From the NCBI GenBank assembly GCA_046484045.1, contig JAWOBZ010000078.1:1-30644 (forward strand): a stretch of DNA of 30,644 bases, given 5' to 3'. The stretch is from CAZHUM01 sp046484045. Lineage in GTDB: Archaea > Thermoplasmatota > Thermoplasmata > Halarchaeoplasmatales > Halarchaeoplasmataceae. The translations under genes were made by a program, and so were the position numbers. The notes beneath the pieces are model-generated. The model saw only the letters and a program-made list of their open reading frames with translations. It ran no database searches and had not been told where the DNA came from. Shown piece by piece: positions 15,200 through 23,363 of this stretch; the first letter of the stretch is position 1; each line of letters starts with the position of its first letter.

Positions 15200-16039
15200 A
15201 TGACCGCACTAATCGACTCTTTAAAACATATAGCAGATGGTTATCGACCGGATAAGATGCTTCTTTACACAGAATCTGAGATCTTGATGGAGAAGATATC
15301 GGATGAGTTCACGGATATCCCGCTGATCGTATCTACTCATCGGCCTCCCATGTCCAAGATGCTGGAGAGGAACAACGTTCACATGAGAAAGACGAACTAC
15401 AAACCTCCAGTCGGTTTAGACGTGCTGGATCAAGCCGAAGACCTGGTTCTATCGTGCTTTGGAGAAGGGCTCTTGGGGAGTTCAGATAAGATCCTTTTCG
15501 TGATATCTACCGACATCGAGACCATATTGGTTTTCGATATGAAACATATCGGTGCAGCAAATCTTAAAGATCGGTTGGAAGGGAGACTGGATGTTAGAGT
15601 TTTTGAATCCGTATTCAAACTAAGCACCATGATAGCTAGAGAGGGGAAAGAAGGTTTACCCATGGGTGCTCTTCTCATCGTTGGTGATGTGAACAGAGTG
15701 ATGAACAACACCAGGGAGATGATCAAAAATCCCTTGGAAGGGTGTAAATATGAAGAACTCAACATCATGGAGAACGGGAATTGGAACACTATAAAAGAGT
15801 ACTCCACACTTGACGGAGCCGTCGTTTTCGACGAGTACGGGAATCCGATCGCTGCAGGAAGGTATGTGATGTTCGATAAAAACATAGATGTAAACGTAGA
15901 GAGAGGACTCGGAGGAAGGCATCTAGCTGCTGCATCGATCTCCAAAAAAACAAGGGCTATCGCATTAGTGGTTTCATCTGAAGGGAATATCAGGATCTAT
16001 AAAGACGGCGATAGGATATACTCGGTCGAATCGATCTAG
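15200..16039 (+). CDS. dacZ: archaeal diadenylate cyclase DacZ
   Basis: This enzyme makes cyclic di-AMP from two ATP, a second messenger tied in archaea and bacteria to potassium and osmotic balance. It has 279 residues, the length of archaeal DacZ, with an N-terminal domain of about 130 residues before the cyclase core. Core motifs are REGKEGLPMGALLIVGD (about 147-163), LDGAVVF with the DGA triad (205-207), and GLGGRHLAAASIS (236-248). The last corresponds to the bacterial RHR motif, here RHL. A VVSSEGNIRIYKDG strand pair closes the domain. No membrane segment is seen. The start is 49 nt after RNase Z with a separate TATA-like box. Confidence 0.9.
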   Translation: MTALIDSLKHIADGYRPDKMLLYTESEILMEKISDEFTDIPLIVSTHRPPMSKMLERNNVHMRKTNYKPPVGLDVLDQAEDLVLSCFGEGLLGSSDKILFVISTDIETILVFDMKHIGAANLKDRLEGRLDVRVFESVFKLSTMIAREGKEGLPMGALLIVGDVNRVMNNTREMIKNPLEGCKYEELNIMENGNWNTIKEYSTLDGAVVFDEYGNPIAAGRYVMFDKNIDVNVERGLGGRHLAAASISKKTRAIALVVSSEGNIRIYKDGDRIYSVESI

Positions 16040-16091
16040 ATCTATTGAAAATAAAAAGTGAATAAAAGGGAATGGGGTTTTCGATTTTTTT
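16040..16091. terminator. shared terminator region between dacZ and the binding-protein gene
   Basis: The 50-base gap between convergent genes ends on the plus strand with gggttttcga and a run of seven T. The minus strand has T-rich runs (cccttttattc, ctttttatttt) after the binding-protein stop. Confidence 0.45.
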
Positions 16092-18813
16092 ACTTGTTTC
16101 TCTTTCTTCTGACCGCATCGTTCACAACGACCGTGGTTATGACCGCTGTTATCAACGCTAGCGTGGTAAATCCTGGGCTGTCTTTATCCTCCTCCGGTGG
16201 TTCCGCAGAAACCGAGATACTGCCGTCGTCGGTCTCTGTAACACCTTGATAGGTCGCTGAAGCTTTAACTGTGAAACGGGTATCGGTCTTCAATCCTTCA
16301 ACGTGTAAAGTCGTCGTGAACTCTTCCCCAGTGTTTCCTTCGTTGTTGGTTTCATCCAGCCAAGCTGCACTTGAAGACGGGATCAAAGTGAGTTTAACGA
16401 CAGGATAGTCTTCGAAGTCGCCTCTTACTTCTACAGTTATATTTACCACTCCGCCAGAAGCCATCTGGATCCTATCTAGATCGACGTCTAGAGAGAAGGT
16501 CTTCTCCTCGGGATGTAGGGTAGCCATAAAGAAAGCTGAACCTATGTTGACGCCTTTCACGCCCTTAACCGTGAAGACGATATCTTTGAAACCTCTCTCT
16601 ATTTCGGGTGCATTGTACGTGAACTGTATCTGTCCGTTGTTGTCCGTGGTCTCGTTTGAAGTGGCAAGAGATAGATCGCCAAGGGTGGCCTCCAAGTCTA
16701 CTTCTACGCCTGGTGCTACATTGTCGGATTGGTCCTTGGCTAACACCGTTATCGTGGTTTCTTCCCCGCTCTCCAAACTCTTCTTCATGGTTATGGACAG
16801 TGTGAGGGATTCTTCCACCATCTTGTGGACATTTAGATAGGTTTGCTTGTTGTGTGGTCCGTGATCAAATCCATTAACCCAACCCGTATAAGTGTCCTTC
16901 CTGTAAACATGGAACTGAGTGGGGAAGTAGATGACCGACATCGGCATCTTTTCCAATAGAGTGTCCTGTAATTCTGATATGGCGGTCTGCCTTTCATCCA
17001 TATCAAGTATCGCATTAGCATCTCGGATCTGATGATCAAGTTCTTTGTTACTGAAACCCATGAAATTTTCCGTTCCATTGGTATGGAAAAGGTCGTACAT
17101 GTCCTTTCCAGGATCGAGGGATGCCTCATATCTGTTGATGGTGATTGAAAAATTGCCGATCTCTTCATTTTCCTCGAGTTGAGATATGGAGGTCATGATC
17201 GATGCTGAGTTGTTAATAGATAGGGCATTAAGCCCGTCGTCACCGGCCAGTTCAGAACCTACGACGCTTGGATTTTCATCTACCGTTATCCCAGGCATTT
17301 TTACATCGATTGAAAATTCTTCGTGATTAGGTAGCTCCCTTACTCCATCGGCGTCGTAGTCCATATATGATATCTCATCCATCATCTCATTCGCCTTAGA
17401 TACATCCTGTTTCACCGCGCTGGTGTCTTTATTGAACCAGTACTTATTTCCCGGTGATACCACGGTGATACCTTTATAGCCCATGCCCTGAAGGAAGTTG
17501 CTGACGATGTTATCTCTAGCATACAAGTAGTTCACGGCGTTCCTGAATTGATCTGCTTTTTCTTCAGTAACGTTGTTTTCACCTACTCTCGTGGGAAGGA
17601 TATCCGCTTTGTAGGATGCGTAAACGAATTCGTTCTTGGGTATCTTTACCAGTGTTGATTCGGAGCTGTCAATGTATTTAGAATAAATTGATGGATACAC
17701 TGGCTTGATAACGTCTATCTCCCCGTTGGCCAACCTATTCACGGCACCGGTCATATGGGTGGCGGCACTACCACTTGCACCCAGTGGTATGCCGTCAGCA
17801 TTGAAGCTTTTTGGTTTTGCTATGGTTTTGAAAACCTTGAATTCGAGAGCGTCGAGGTATGGTCTTCCATTAAAATAATCCTCATTAGCGCTTAAACTGC
17901 ATGTGGTCATATTGTACTTGTAATTGGCGGTTATCTCGGTCATATAAGGTATATAGATATCCGTTATTTTTCCAGTACTCTTATCCAAGGTATAATTTCC
18001 ACTCTCGATAAAGTATGTTCCGTCCCACATTACCGGATGATCGGCTATGAAATCATAATCTTCAGTGTAATTCTCCAGCTTCCTCTCTCGCTCGGTTTCA
18101 TTCTCTGGAAGCTGCAGTGTTCCGTAGAGTTCCACCTGATATACATTATCGAAAACAAGATTCAGTTCGGATCTCGTGATGTTGTATTTGGTAGCCTCTC
18201 TGACTTTCTCATCAGTGATTTCTTCACCTGTGTTGACTGTTTTTGAATAATCCATGAAAGGCCCTGTTCCCACATCCGCAGTACCATTCTTTATTATCGG
18301 AACCATCAATCCATCTGACATGAAGAATGCTGGGTTGTTATCTGATAGGGTGAACCTGATAGTATAATCATCACTAGCATTGTAATCCTCTACCGGTAGA
18401 GTCAATGGACCCTCGTAGTTCTCATAGGAATATTTTACATCTACAGATGTCATCTCCGTCCCATCCCAGAATTTAACACCTTCTTTTAATTGGACGGTAA
18501 CTTGGTTTTCGTCTATAGTCCATGTATCCGCTAACCATGGTAAAATCTCTCCGGTCTTAACATCTCTCATGGCCAGTGAGTCGTACAGTAGATCCAATAC
18601 ATCTAGATCCCCTGATCCGGTTGCGTTCATGGGATATATATTGTCAGATGGTTCATCTACCACCGCTATTTTCAGTGTTCCCCCGTACATATCATCGTTG
18701 GCCGCAATGGTGTTTTCGGAGGGTAAAGAAACACCAAAAACAGATACCAAGAGAATACCTAAAACAGCTAGTGCTAACTTCTGTGAACCAATTTTTTCTC
18801 CTTTCTTTCTCAT
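16090..18813 (-). CDS. peptide/solute-binding protein (SBP family 5) with Ig-like C-terminus and PGF-CTERM-like anchor
   Basis: This is the extracellular receptor of a DppA/OppA-type importer (907 residues; family norm about 500-600). A signal peptide without a lipobox Cys spans about 1-38. The family 5 domain follows (GGTLKIAVVDEPSDN..P at about 44, VTVQLKEGVKFWDGTEMTS, GTGPFM) with an internal insertion at about 195-300. Two Ig-like beta domains follow (about 670-870). The C-terminus is SPGF (879-882), a hydrophobic segment, then RRKRNK, which matches the archaeosortase-processed PGF-CTERM layout. An SD (aggtg) lies 7 nt before the ATG. The orphan position suggests it serves the dppBCDF transporter, but that is inference. 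Confidence 0.9.
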   Translation of the reverse strand: MRKKGEKIGSQKLALAVLGILLVSVFGVSLPSENTIAANDDMYGGTLKIAVVDEPSDNIYPMNATGSGDLDVLDLLYDSLAMRDVKTGEILPWLADTWTIDENQVTVQLKEGVKFWDGTEMTSVDVKYSYENYEGPLTLPVEDYNASDDYTIRFTLSDNNPAFFMSDGLMVPIIKNGTADVGTGPFMDYSKTVNTGEEITDEKVREATKYNITRSELNLVFDNVYQVELYGTLQLPENETERERKLENYTEDYDFIADHPVMWDGTYFIESGNYTLDKSTGKITDIYIPYMTEITANYKYNMTTCSLSANEDYFNGRPYLDALEFKVFKTIAKPKSFNADGIPLGASGSAATHMTGAVNRLANGEIDVIKPVYPSIYSKYIDSSESTLVKIPKNEFVYASYKADILPTRVGENNVTEEKADQFRNAVNYLYARDNIVSNFLQGMGYKGITVVSPGNKYWFNKDTSAVKQDVSKANEMMDEISYMDYDADGVRELPNHEEFSIDVKMPGITVDENPSVVGSELAGDDGLNALSINNSASIMTSISQLEENEEIGNFSITINRYEASLDPGKDMYDLFHTNGTENFMGFSNKELDHQIRDANAILDMDERQTAISELQDTLLEKMPMSVIYFPTQFHVYRKDTYTGWVNGFDHGPHNKQTYLNVHKMVEESLTLSITMKKSLESGEETTITVLAKDQSDNVAPGVEVDLEATLGDLSLATSNETTDNNGQIQFTYNAPEIERGFKDIVFTVKGVKGVNIGSAFFMATLHPEEKTFSLDVDLDRIQMASGGVVNITVEVRGDFEDYPVVKLTLIPSSSAAWLDETNNEGNTGEEFTTTLHVEGLKTDTRFTVKASATYQGVTETDDGSISVSAEPPEEDKDSPGFTTLALITAVITTVVVNDAVRRKRNK

Positions 18814-18820
18814 ATCTATA

Positions 18821-18825
18821 CACCT
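18821..18825 (-). promoter_or_regulatory. ribosome binding site of the binding-protein gene
   Basis: On the minus strand aggtg lies 7 nt before the ATG at 18813 and supports this start. Confidence 0.5.
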
Positions 18826-18881
18826 ATACCTGTGCTAATAAACCTTAAACAGTTAAAGTTCGCTATCACGCTAAATACTCG

Positions 18882-18895
18882 GATATATTTATAAG
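18882..18895 (-). promoter_or_regulatory. TATA-like box of the binding-protein gene
   Basis: The minus strand reads cttataaatatatc, predicting a leader of about 50 nt. A second A/T-rich element (gagtatttag) lies about 10 nt closer and could be used instead. Confidence 0.4.
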
Positions 18896-18945
18896 TTTTC
18901 AAGACTACCGAGATAAGCCATATATTTTATAAGTTATCGGCAAAT

Positions 18946-18954
18946 CTAAATATA
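18946..18954 (+). promoter_or_regulatory. TATA-like box of the beta-CASP gene
   Basis: The sequence ctaaatata is centred about 41 nt upstream of the ATG at 18992. Another candidate (catatatttta) lies at 18919-18929. Either gives a leader holding or starting at the aaaggtg ribosome binding site at 18976-18982. Confidence 0.4.
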
Positions 18955-18991
18955 AGCATACAATGAAATATAAACAAAGGTGTTGAAAAAT

Positions 18992-20215
18992 ATGAAATTA
19001 ACATTTCTAGGAGGTGTCAGTGAAGTAGGTCCGTTGTCCTTGGTTATCAATTACAAGGATACTGATATGATATTCGATCATGGGATGCTACCTGCGGATC
19101 CTCCCGCGATCCCTGCAAGACCCCCTTTGGTCGATATCGCCTTTCTATCACATTCACATCTGGATCACTGCGGTATGATTCCGTCCTTGGTTAGGATGTA
19201 CGATCTCAGGGTATTAGCTACACACCCGACGATAGAGGTAACTGAGCTATTGTTGTACGACAGTTTGAAGATAGCCGATATCGAGGGATATCCCAAGTAC
19301 TATAGTAAAAGTGATATAAAAAGCACGAAAGCTGCCTTCGATATGGTCGGTTTCAATTCCAAAAGGGACATCGGAGGTATGGAGATAGATACACACTCGG
19401 CCGGACACATACCAGGTTCATCGATGTTCGAGATAAGTGGTGACGAAACAACGCTTTTCACAGGAGATATAAACATCACGAACTCAAGACTGCTTTGGGG
19501 TGCACATCCCGTAAAGTGCGATAACCTGATAATGGAGACCACCTACGGTGGAGAAGACCATCCCGATAGGTCAGAGACGGAGAAGATTTTCCTAGACCGC
19601 ATAGAAGATACCCTGAACAGAGGAGGTCAAGTGATTATACCTGTCTTCGCAGTGGGTAGGACGCAGGAGATACTCATGCTGTTGAATGATAGGGATTTTG
19701 ATGTCTGGCTTGACGGGATGGGCAGGACCGTCAGTAGGATATATATGAACCACAGCGGCTTTGTTAGAAACATAAATTCTTTGAAAAAAGCCGTTTCCAA
19801 CGTTAACGAAGTCAGATCCAACAGCGCGAGAGAAAACGCTAAGAAGGCAGAAGTCATCGTTTCTACAAGTGGGATGGTGGAAGGTGGACCAGTGATCGAA
19901 TATATAATGAACAAAAGGCGGGATGAAAAAAGCTCTATATTCTTGACGGGATATCAGGTACCGGGTACCAACGGTGCTCGTTTGCTGGAACAGGGTATGC
20001 TGGAAGATAGAGGTGTGACCGTACCCGTAGAATGTGAATTGGAAAAGTTTGATTTCTCTGCCCATGCAGGCCACAGCGAGCTTATTGATTTCGCCAAGGG
20101 CTGTGAACCGGAGAAGATCGTTCTCATGCACGGTGACCAAAGGGAGATCGTTGCAGAGGACCTTTCAGAATTCGAGGTGTACGTTCCCAAAGCCGGAGAA
20201 ACTATCGAGATCTAA
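18992..20215 (+). CDS. beta-CASP metallo-beta-lactamase ribonuclease, aCPSF2-like
   Basis: This is a KH-less archaeal CPSF-like nuclease (407 residues), expected in mRNA 3'-end processing or RNA decay. Motifs are SHSHLDHCG (HxHxDH at 54-59), AGHIPGSSMF, FTGDIN, and the beta-CASP motifs A (METTYGG), B (SAHAGHSE) and C (LMHGDQ); all metal ligands look present. I place the start at the ATG at 18992, preceded at 9 nt by aaaggtg. The in-frame GTG at 18980 overlaps that ribosome binding site and would add four residues. nadC follows after 11 nt, so the two genes and the peptidase gene probably share a transcript. Confidence 0.93.
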   Translation: MKLTFLGGVSEVGPLSLVINYKDTDMIFDHGMLPADPPAIPARPPLVDIAFLSHSHLDHCGMIPSLVRMYDLRVLATHPTIEVTELLLYDSLKIADIEGYPKYYSKSDIKSTKAAFDMVGFNSKRDIGGMEIDTHSAGHIPGSSMFEISGDETTLFTGDINITNSRLLWGAHPVKCDNLIMETTYGGEDHPDRSETEKIFLDRIEDTLNRGGQVIIPVFAVGRTQEILMLLNDRDFDVWLDGMGRTVSRIYMNHSGFVRNINSLKKAVSNVNEVRSNSARENAKKAEVIVSTSGMVEGGPVIEYIMNKRRDEKSSIFLTGYQVPGTNGARLLEQGMLEDRGVTVPVECELEKFDFSAHAGHSELIDFAKGCEPEKIVLMHGDQREIVAEDLSEFEVYVPKAGETIEI

Positions 20216-20226
20216 CGGTGGATGAT

Positions 20227-21048
20227 ATGAAAAACTGGGTTTTAGATAGAGAGCTGGAACGGTTTTTAAACGAAGATATAGGATACGGCGATATCACCAC
20301 TCAGCTTTTCGATCCGGGCAGAGATGCCAGCGGTATCATCGTCGCGAAGGAGGATTTCGTTGTCAGCGGTCTGGAAGAGGCCGCTCGGGTCTTTGAGAAA
20401 ACCGGATGCATCACTAAGGTATTGTTCGATGCAGGTGATGATGTAGACGAAGGAGATACTCTTATGGAGATATCCGGTTCGGCTTCTTCGATACTGACCG
20501 GTGAAAGACTGGCCTTGAATATCATAATGAGGATGTCCGGTATAGCCACCAAGACAAAAAGCATGGTAGAAAGGGGAAAGGGATTGAAAGTGGCGGCCAC
20601 GAGGAAGACGACGCCGGGATTCAGATACTTTGAGAAAAAGGCGGTCGAAGAAGGAGGGGGCGACCCACACCGCTTCAGATTGGACGATATGGTGCTGATA
20701 AAGGACAATCATATCAGGTTAGCAGGAGGGATCGAGAGTGCCGTGAAGAAAGGGAGGAAGGCATCGTTCTCAAAAAAGATAGACGTCGAAGTGGAGACAT
20801 TTGAACAGGCTAAAGAAGCGGCGGAAATGGGTGTGGACATCATCATGTTGGATAACATGGAACCCGAGGAAGCTAGAAAGTCCTACGAGCAGATCAAATC
20901 CATCGACGAAGATATCATCGTGGAGGTATCCGGAGGGATCGATGAAAGCAACATCGCCGATTACATCGGATGCTGCGACGTCGTCTCATCTGGTGCGCTT
21001 ACCCATTCCACCTCATCAGTAGATGTATCACTGGACTTGAAGATTTGA
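20227..21048 (+). CDS. nadC: nicotinate-nucleotide pyrophosphorylase (quinolinate phosphoribosyltransferase)
   Basis: NadC converts quinolinate and PRPP to nicotinate mononucleotide, CO2 and pyrophosphate in de novo NAD synthesis. It has 273 residues, normal for the family. Signatures are EDIGYGDITT near the N-terminus, the RKTTPGFRYFEKKAV loop, HRFRLDDMVLIKDNHI, and the phosphate-binding region IIMLDNMEP followed by VSGGIDESNI. I prefer the ATG at 20227 because ggtgg lies 5 nt upstream; the GTG at 20218 is part of that site. nadA and nadB are not in the window. The next gene starts 1 nt after its stop. Confidence 0.95.
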   Translation: MKNWVLDRELERFLNEDIGYGDITTQLFDPGRDASGIIVAKEDFVVSGLEEAARVFEKTGCITKVLFDAGDDVDEGDTLMEISGSASSILTGERLALNIIMRMSGIATKTKSMVERGKGLKVAATRKTTPGFRYFEKKAVEEGGGDPHRFRLDDMVLIKDNHIRLAGGIESAVKKGRKASFSKKIDVEVETFEQAKEAAEMGVDIIMLDNMEPEEARKSYEQIKSIDEDIIVEVSGGIDESNIADYIGCCDVVSSGALTHSTSSVDVSLDLKI

Positions 21049-21049
21049 T

Positions 21050-21940
21050 ATGATGTATCAATTATCCCTCGCCAGGTTCATTGTCGGGTTGGCCGTCCTT
21101 GTTATCGCGGCCGTAAGTGATATCAAGACGAGAAGGGTGAGAGACGAGCTGTGGTACTTTTTGGGGGCATTCGCCGCCGTGATATTGGCCGTCGATCTAT
21201 ATCTCAGGGGTGCAGAAGTGCAGTATTATCTGATATTCATCATCATAGGAGTACTTTTCTTGGAAGCTTTCATCGAAAGACCGGCTATTTACGAAAAGGG
21301 TAAAGTAAATTTTTTAGTCGTAGGTTGGCTGTTCATCCCTATAATAGTATATTCATATATGTTCGCCGATTTGAAGGGAAGCAGCCTTTTCTGGTCCTTG
21401 AGCACGATACCGGTCATGATGCTGATGGCTTTTCTGTTTTATTACCTTGGAATATTATACGGTGGTGCCGACGCAAAAGCCGTACTGACTTTGGGAATAC
21501 TTCTACCCTTCTATCCCGTGATATCTGGTATCAGTAATTATGGTGCCTCTGCCGGTATCATCGAAACCATGCAGATTCTGTTCCCCTTCACTTTCGTTGT
21601 TTTACTTAACTCGTCCCTGATACTGTTGGTTGTGCCGCTGTTTTACTTCTTTTACAACATCAAGAACGGGGATGTAGGTTTTCCCCAGATGTTCTTTGGA
21701 TACAAGAAAAACGTATCGGATATCCCGGGTTCATTCGTTTGGCCCATGGAGTATCGATCAGGCAGTTCTTGGGATATAGAACTCTTCCCGCGTAGGGAAG
21801 AAAAGGAGGCCGTCAAGGCGTTGATGGAATCGGATAAAAAAAGAGCGTGGGTGACACCTAAACTGCCGTTCCTAGTACCGATGTTGGTGGGATATGTACT
21901 CTCTTTTCTCATCGGCAATCCCATGATGCACATTCTTTAG
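21050..21940 (+). CDS. A24-family prepilin/preflagellin peptidase-like membrane protease
   Basis: This intramembrane aspartic protease probably cleaves type IV-pilin-like (archaellin or pilin) signal peptides. It has 296 residues with about six to seven hydrophobic segments. The first catalytic Asp is in SDIKTRRV (about 25) and the second is in GGADAKAVL (about 143), the archaeal form of the GxGD motif. A soluble stretch of about 55 residues (about 220-275) precedes the last membrane segment, as in archaeal homologues. No pilin or archaellum gene is nearby. Translation is probably coupled to nadC (1-nt gap); ATG codons at 21050 and 21053 cannot be told apart. Confidence 0.85.
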   Translation: MMYQLSLARFIVGLAVLVIAAVSDIKTRRVRDELWYFLGAFAAVILAVDLYLRGAEVQYYLIFIIIGVLFLEAFIERPAIYEKGKVNFLVVGWLFIPIIVYSYMFADLKGSSLFWSLSTIPVMMLMAFLFYYLGILYGGADAKAVLTLGILLPFYPVISGISNYGASAGIIETMQILFPFTFVVLLNSSLILLVVPLFYFFYNIKNGDVGFPQMFFGYKKNVSDIPGSFVWPMEYRSGSSWDIELFPRREEKEAVKALMESDKKRAWVTPKLPFLVPMLVGYVLSFLIGNPMMHIL

Positions 21941-21988
21941 AAACTTTTATTTGGGATGAACTTGAATAGATAATAAAAGTTTGCGAAA

Positions 21989-22000
21989 ACTATATATATA
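21989..22000 (+). promoter_or_regulatory. TATA box of the gar1-tfb operon
   Basis: The sequence actatatatata follows a purine-rich BRE-like cgaaa. It predicts a start near 22022 and a leader of about 40 nt. The core closely matches the thermosome box at 23307-23318. Confidence 0.6.
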
Positions 22001-22047
22001 GGGTTCTGAATTGTGTAGGTAATCCGAAAAACCATCGACGTTAACGT

Positions 22048-22053
22048 GGAGGA
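22048..22053 (+). promoter_or_regulatory. ribosome binding site that fixes the TTG start of gar1
   Basis: GGAGGA lies 8 nt before the TTG at 22062. No ATG or GTG is available at that spacing. Confidence 0.6.
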
Positions 22054-22061
22054 ATTATTCA

Positions 22062-22295
22062 TTGCGCATCGAAGGCAAAATAAAAAAAATAAATGACACA
22101 GACGAAGTAATCGCTCGGTTCGGAAAATCCGTTCCAGTTGGTAGTAAAGTAGTAAGCCATAGGAACAGAAAGATCGGAAAAACCTCTTGGATCTTCGGTC
22201 CCGTCGATAGTCCTTATGTAGAAATAAAGCTCGATAGGGAACAGAAAGGTTTTTTCTCCATGATAGAAAAAAAAGTTTACATCGAGGTGGAATAG
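22062..22295 (+). CDS. gar1: H/ACA ribonucleoprotein protein Gar1
   Basis: This is a small subunit of the H/ACA RNP that guides pseudouridylation of rRNA (77 residues, normal for archaea). The beta-barrel pattern is visible: RIEGKIKKI at the start, VPVGSKVVS, KIGKTSWIFGPVDSPYVEI (the most conserved Gar1 stretch) and a terminal KVYIEVE strand. It begins with TTG, supported by a GGAGGA site. It ends 1 nt before tfb; the gar1-tfb pair is a recurrent archaeal arrangement. Confidence 0.92.
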   Translation: MRIEGKIKKINDTDEVIARFGKSVPVGSKVVSHRNRKIGKTSWIFGPVDSPYVEIKLDREQKGFFSMIEKKVYIEVE

Positions 22296-22296
22296 A

Positions 22297-23247
22297 ATGG
22301 TTGAAGAAAAGGAAGAAAAAAGAAAAAAGGAACGGGTAGAAAAGACGACGGAGTGCCCTGAATGCGGCAGCAGGCACCTTTCTCAAGATTACGATAGAGG
22401 AGAGTTGATCTGCGAAGATTGTGGATTGGTTGTGGATGATCATTACGTCGACGAGGGACCGGAATGGAGAGCCTTCGATATGCAGCAGGAGGAGAGCAGG
22501 GCTAGGACCGGAGCTCCCATGACCCAGATGGTGCATGACAAAGGTCTTTCTACCGGCATCGATAGGTCGAACAGGGACTCCTACGGCAAATCTATTCCCA
22601 GTAAAAAGAAGGCTCAGATCTACAGATTGAGGAAGTGGCAGAGAAGGATCAGGGTCTCCGATGCCACCGAGAGGAACCTGGCCTATGCACTCACGGAGCT
22701 GGACAGGATGGCTTCCACCATGGGACTTCCCAAGAACATCCGAGAGAGCGCTGCGGTGATATACAGGAAAGCGGTGAATAAGAATCTGATCAGGGGTAGG
22801 AGTATCACCAGCGTGGTGGCGGCATCTCTTTATGCGGCATGCAGAAAGGCAGGTGTTCCAAGGACGTTGGATGAGGTCGCTGAAGCAACGTCTTCCGATA
22901 GGAAGGAGATCGGAAGGACGTATCGATTCTTGAGCAGAGAGCTCGTTTTGAAGCTTAGACCGACGAGACCACAGGAGTATCTGGGTCGATTCTGTTCCGA
23001 GCTTGGACTCAGCGGTAAAGTTCAAAAAGCGGCTGAAGAGATCATCAAAAAAGCCGAGAAGAAGGAACTGATATCCGGTAAGGGGCCGACGGGGTTGGCC
23101 GCGGCTGCCATATACATCGCGTCGATCATGACCAACAGGAGAAGGACTCAAAGGGAAGTCGCCGACGTAGCTGCGGTTACGGAAGTGACAGTTCGGAACA
23201 GGTACAAGGAATTGGTGGAGAAACTGGACATCGATATCGAAGTGTGA
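22297..23247 (+). CDS. tfb: transcription initiation factor B (TFB)
   Basis: TFB recruits RNA polymerase to TATA-bound TBP and reads the BRE. It has 316 residues. The N-terminal zinc ribbon uses Cys20, Cys23, Cys39 and Cys42 (ECPECG, CEDCG), followed by the B-reader/linker region (GPEWRAFD). Two cyclin-like repeats follow (about 120-215 and 220-315), and the recognition helix RREVADVAAVTEVTVRNRY lies near the C-terminus. It is cotranscribed with gar1. It is complete, with no sign of degeneration; other TFB copies elsewhere cannot be judged. Confidence 0.97.
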   Translation: MVEEKEEKRKKERVEKTTECPECGSRHLSQDYDRGELICEDCGLVVDDHYVDEGPEWRAFDMQQEESRARTGAPMTQMVHDKGLSTGIDRSNRDSYGKSIPSKKKAQIYRLRKWQRRIRVSDATERNLAYALTELDRMASTMGLPKNIRESAAVIYRKAVNKNLIRGRSITSVVAASLYAACRKAGVPRTLDEVAEATSSDRKEIGRTYRFLSRELVLKLRPTRPQEYLGRFCSELGLSGKVQKAAEEIIKKAEKKELISGKGPTGLAAAAIYIASIMTNRRRTQREVADVAAVTEVTVRNRYKELVEKLDIDIEV

Positions 23248-23306
23248 TTGTCGATTGGATAGATCCACTATAATTTAATTTTTAATCAGACCCCTCCTCA
23301 AACATA

Positions 23307-23318
23307 AACTATATATAG
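23307..23318 (+). promoter_or_regulatory. TATA box of the thermosome gene
   Basis: The sequence aactatatatag, centred about 51 nt before the ATG at 23364, predicts a 25-nt leader that includes the AGGTGAT ribosome binding site at 23354-23360. Confidence 0.6.
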
Positions 23319-23353
23319 AACCTCAATATAGTCGAATTACTAAATATATAAAA

Positions 23354-23360
23354 AGGTGAT
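23354..23360 (+). promoter_or_regulatory. ribosome binding site of the thermosome gene
   Basis: AGGTGAT is a near-perfect archaeal Shine-Dalgarno sequence just before the ATG at 23364. Confidence 0.65.
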
Positions 23361-23363
23361 AAA

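Noticed and set aside
21937..23268. A 443-codon open frame on the minus strand opposite gar1 and tfb
   Set aside because: It lies exactly antisense to two well-recognised genes, its translation is rich in Phe, Arg, Ser and Cys with no domain pattern, and it has no promoter or SD.
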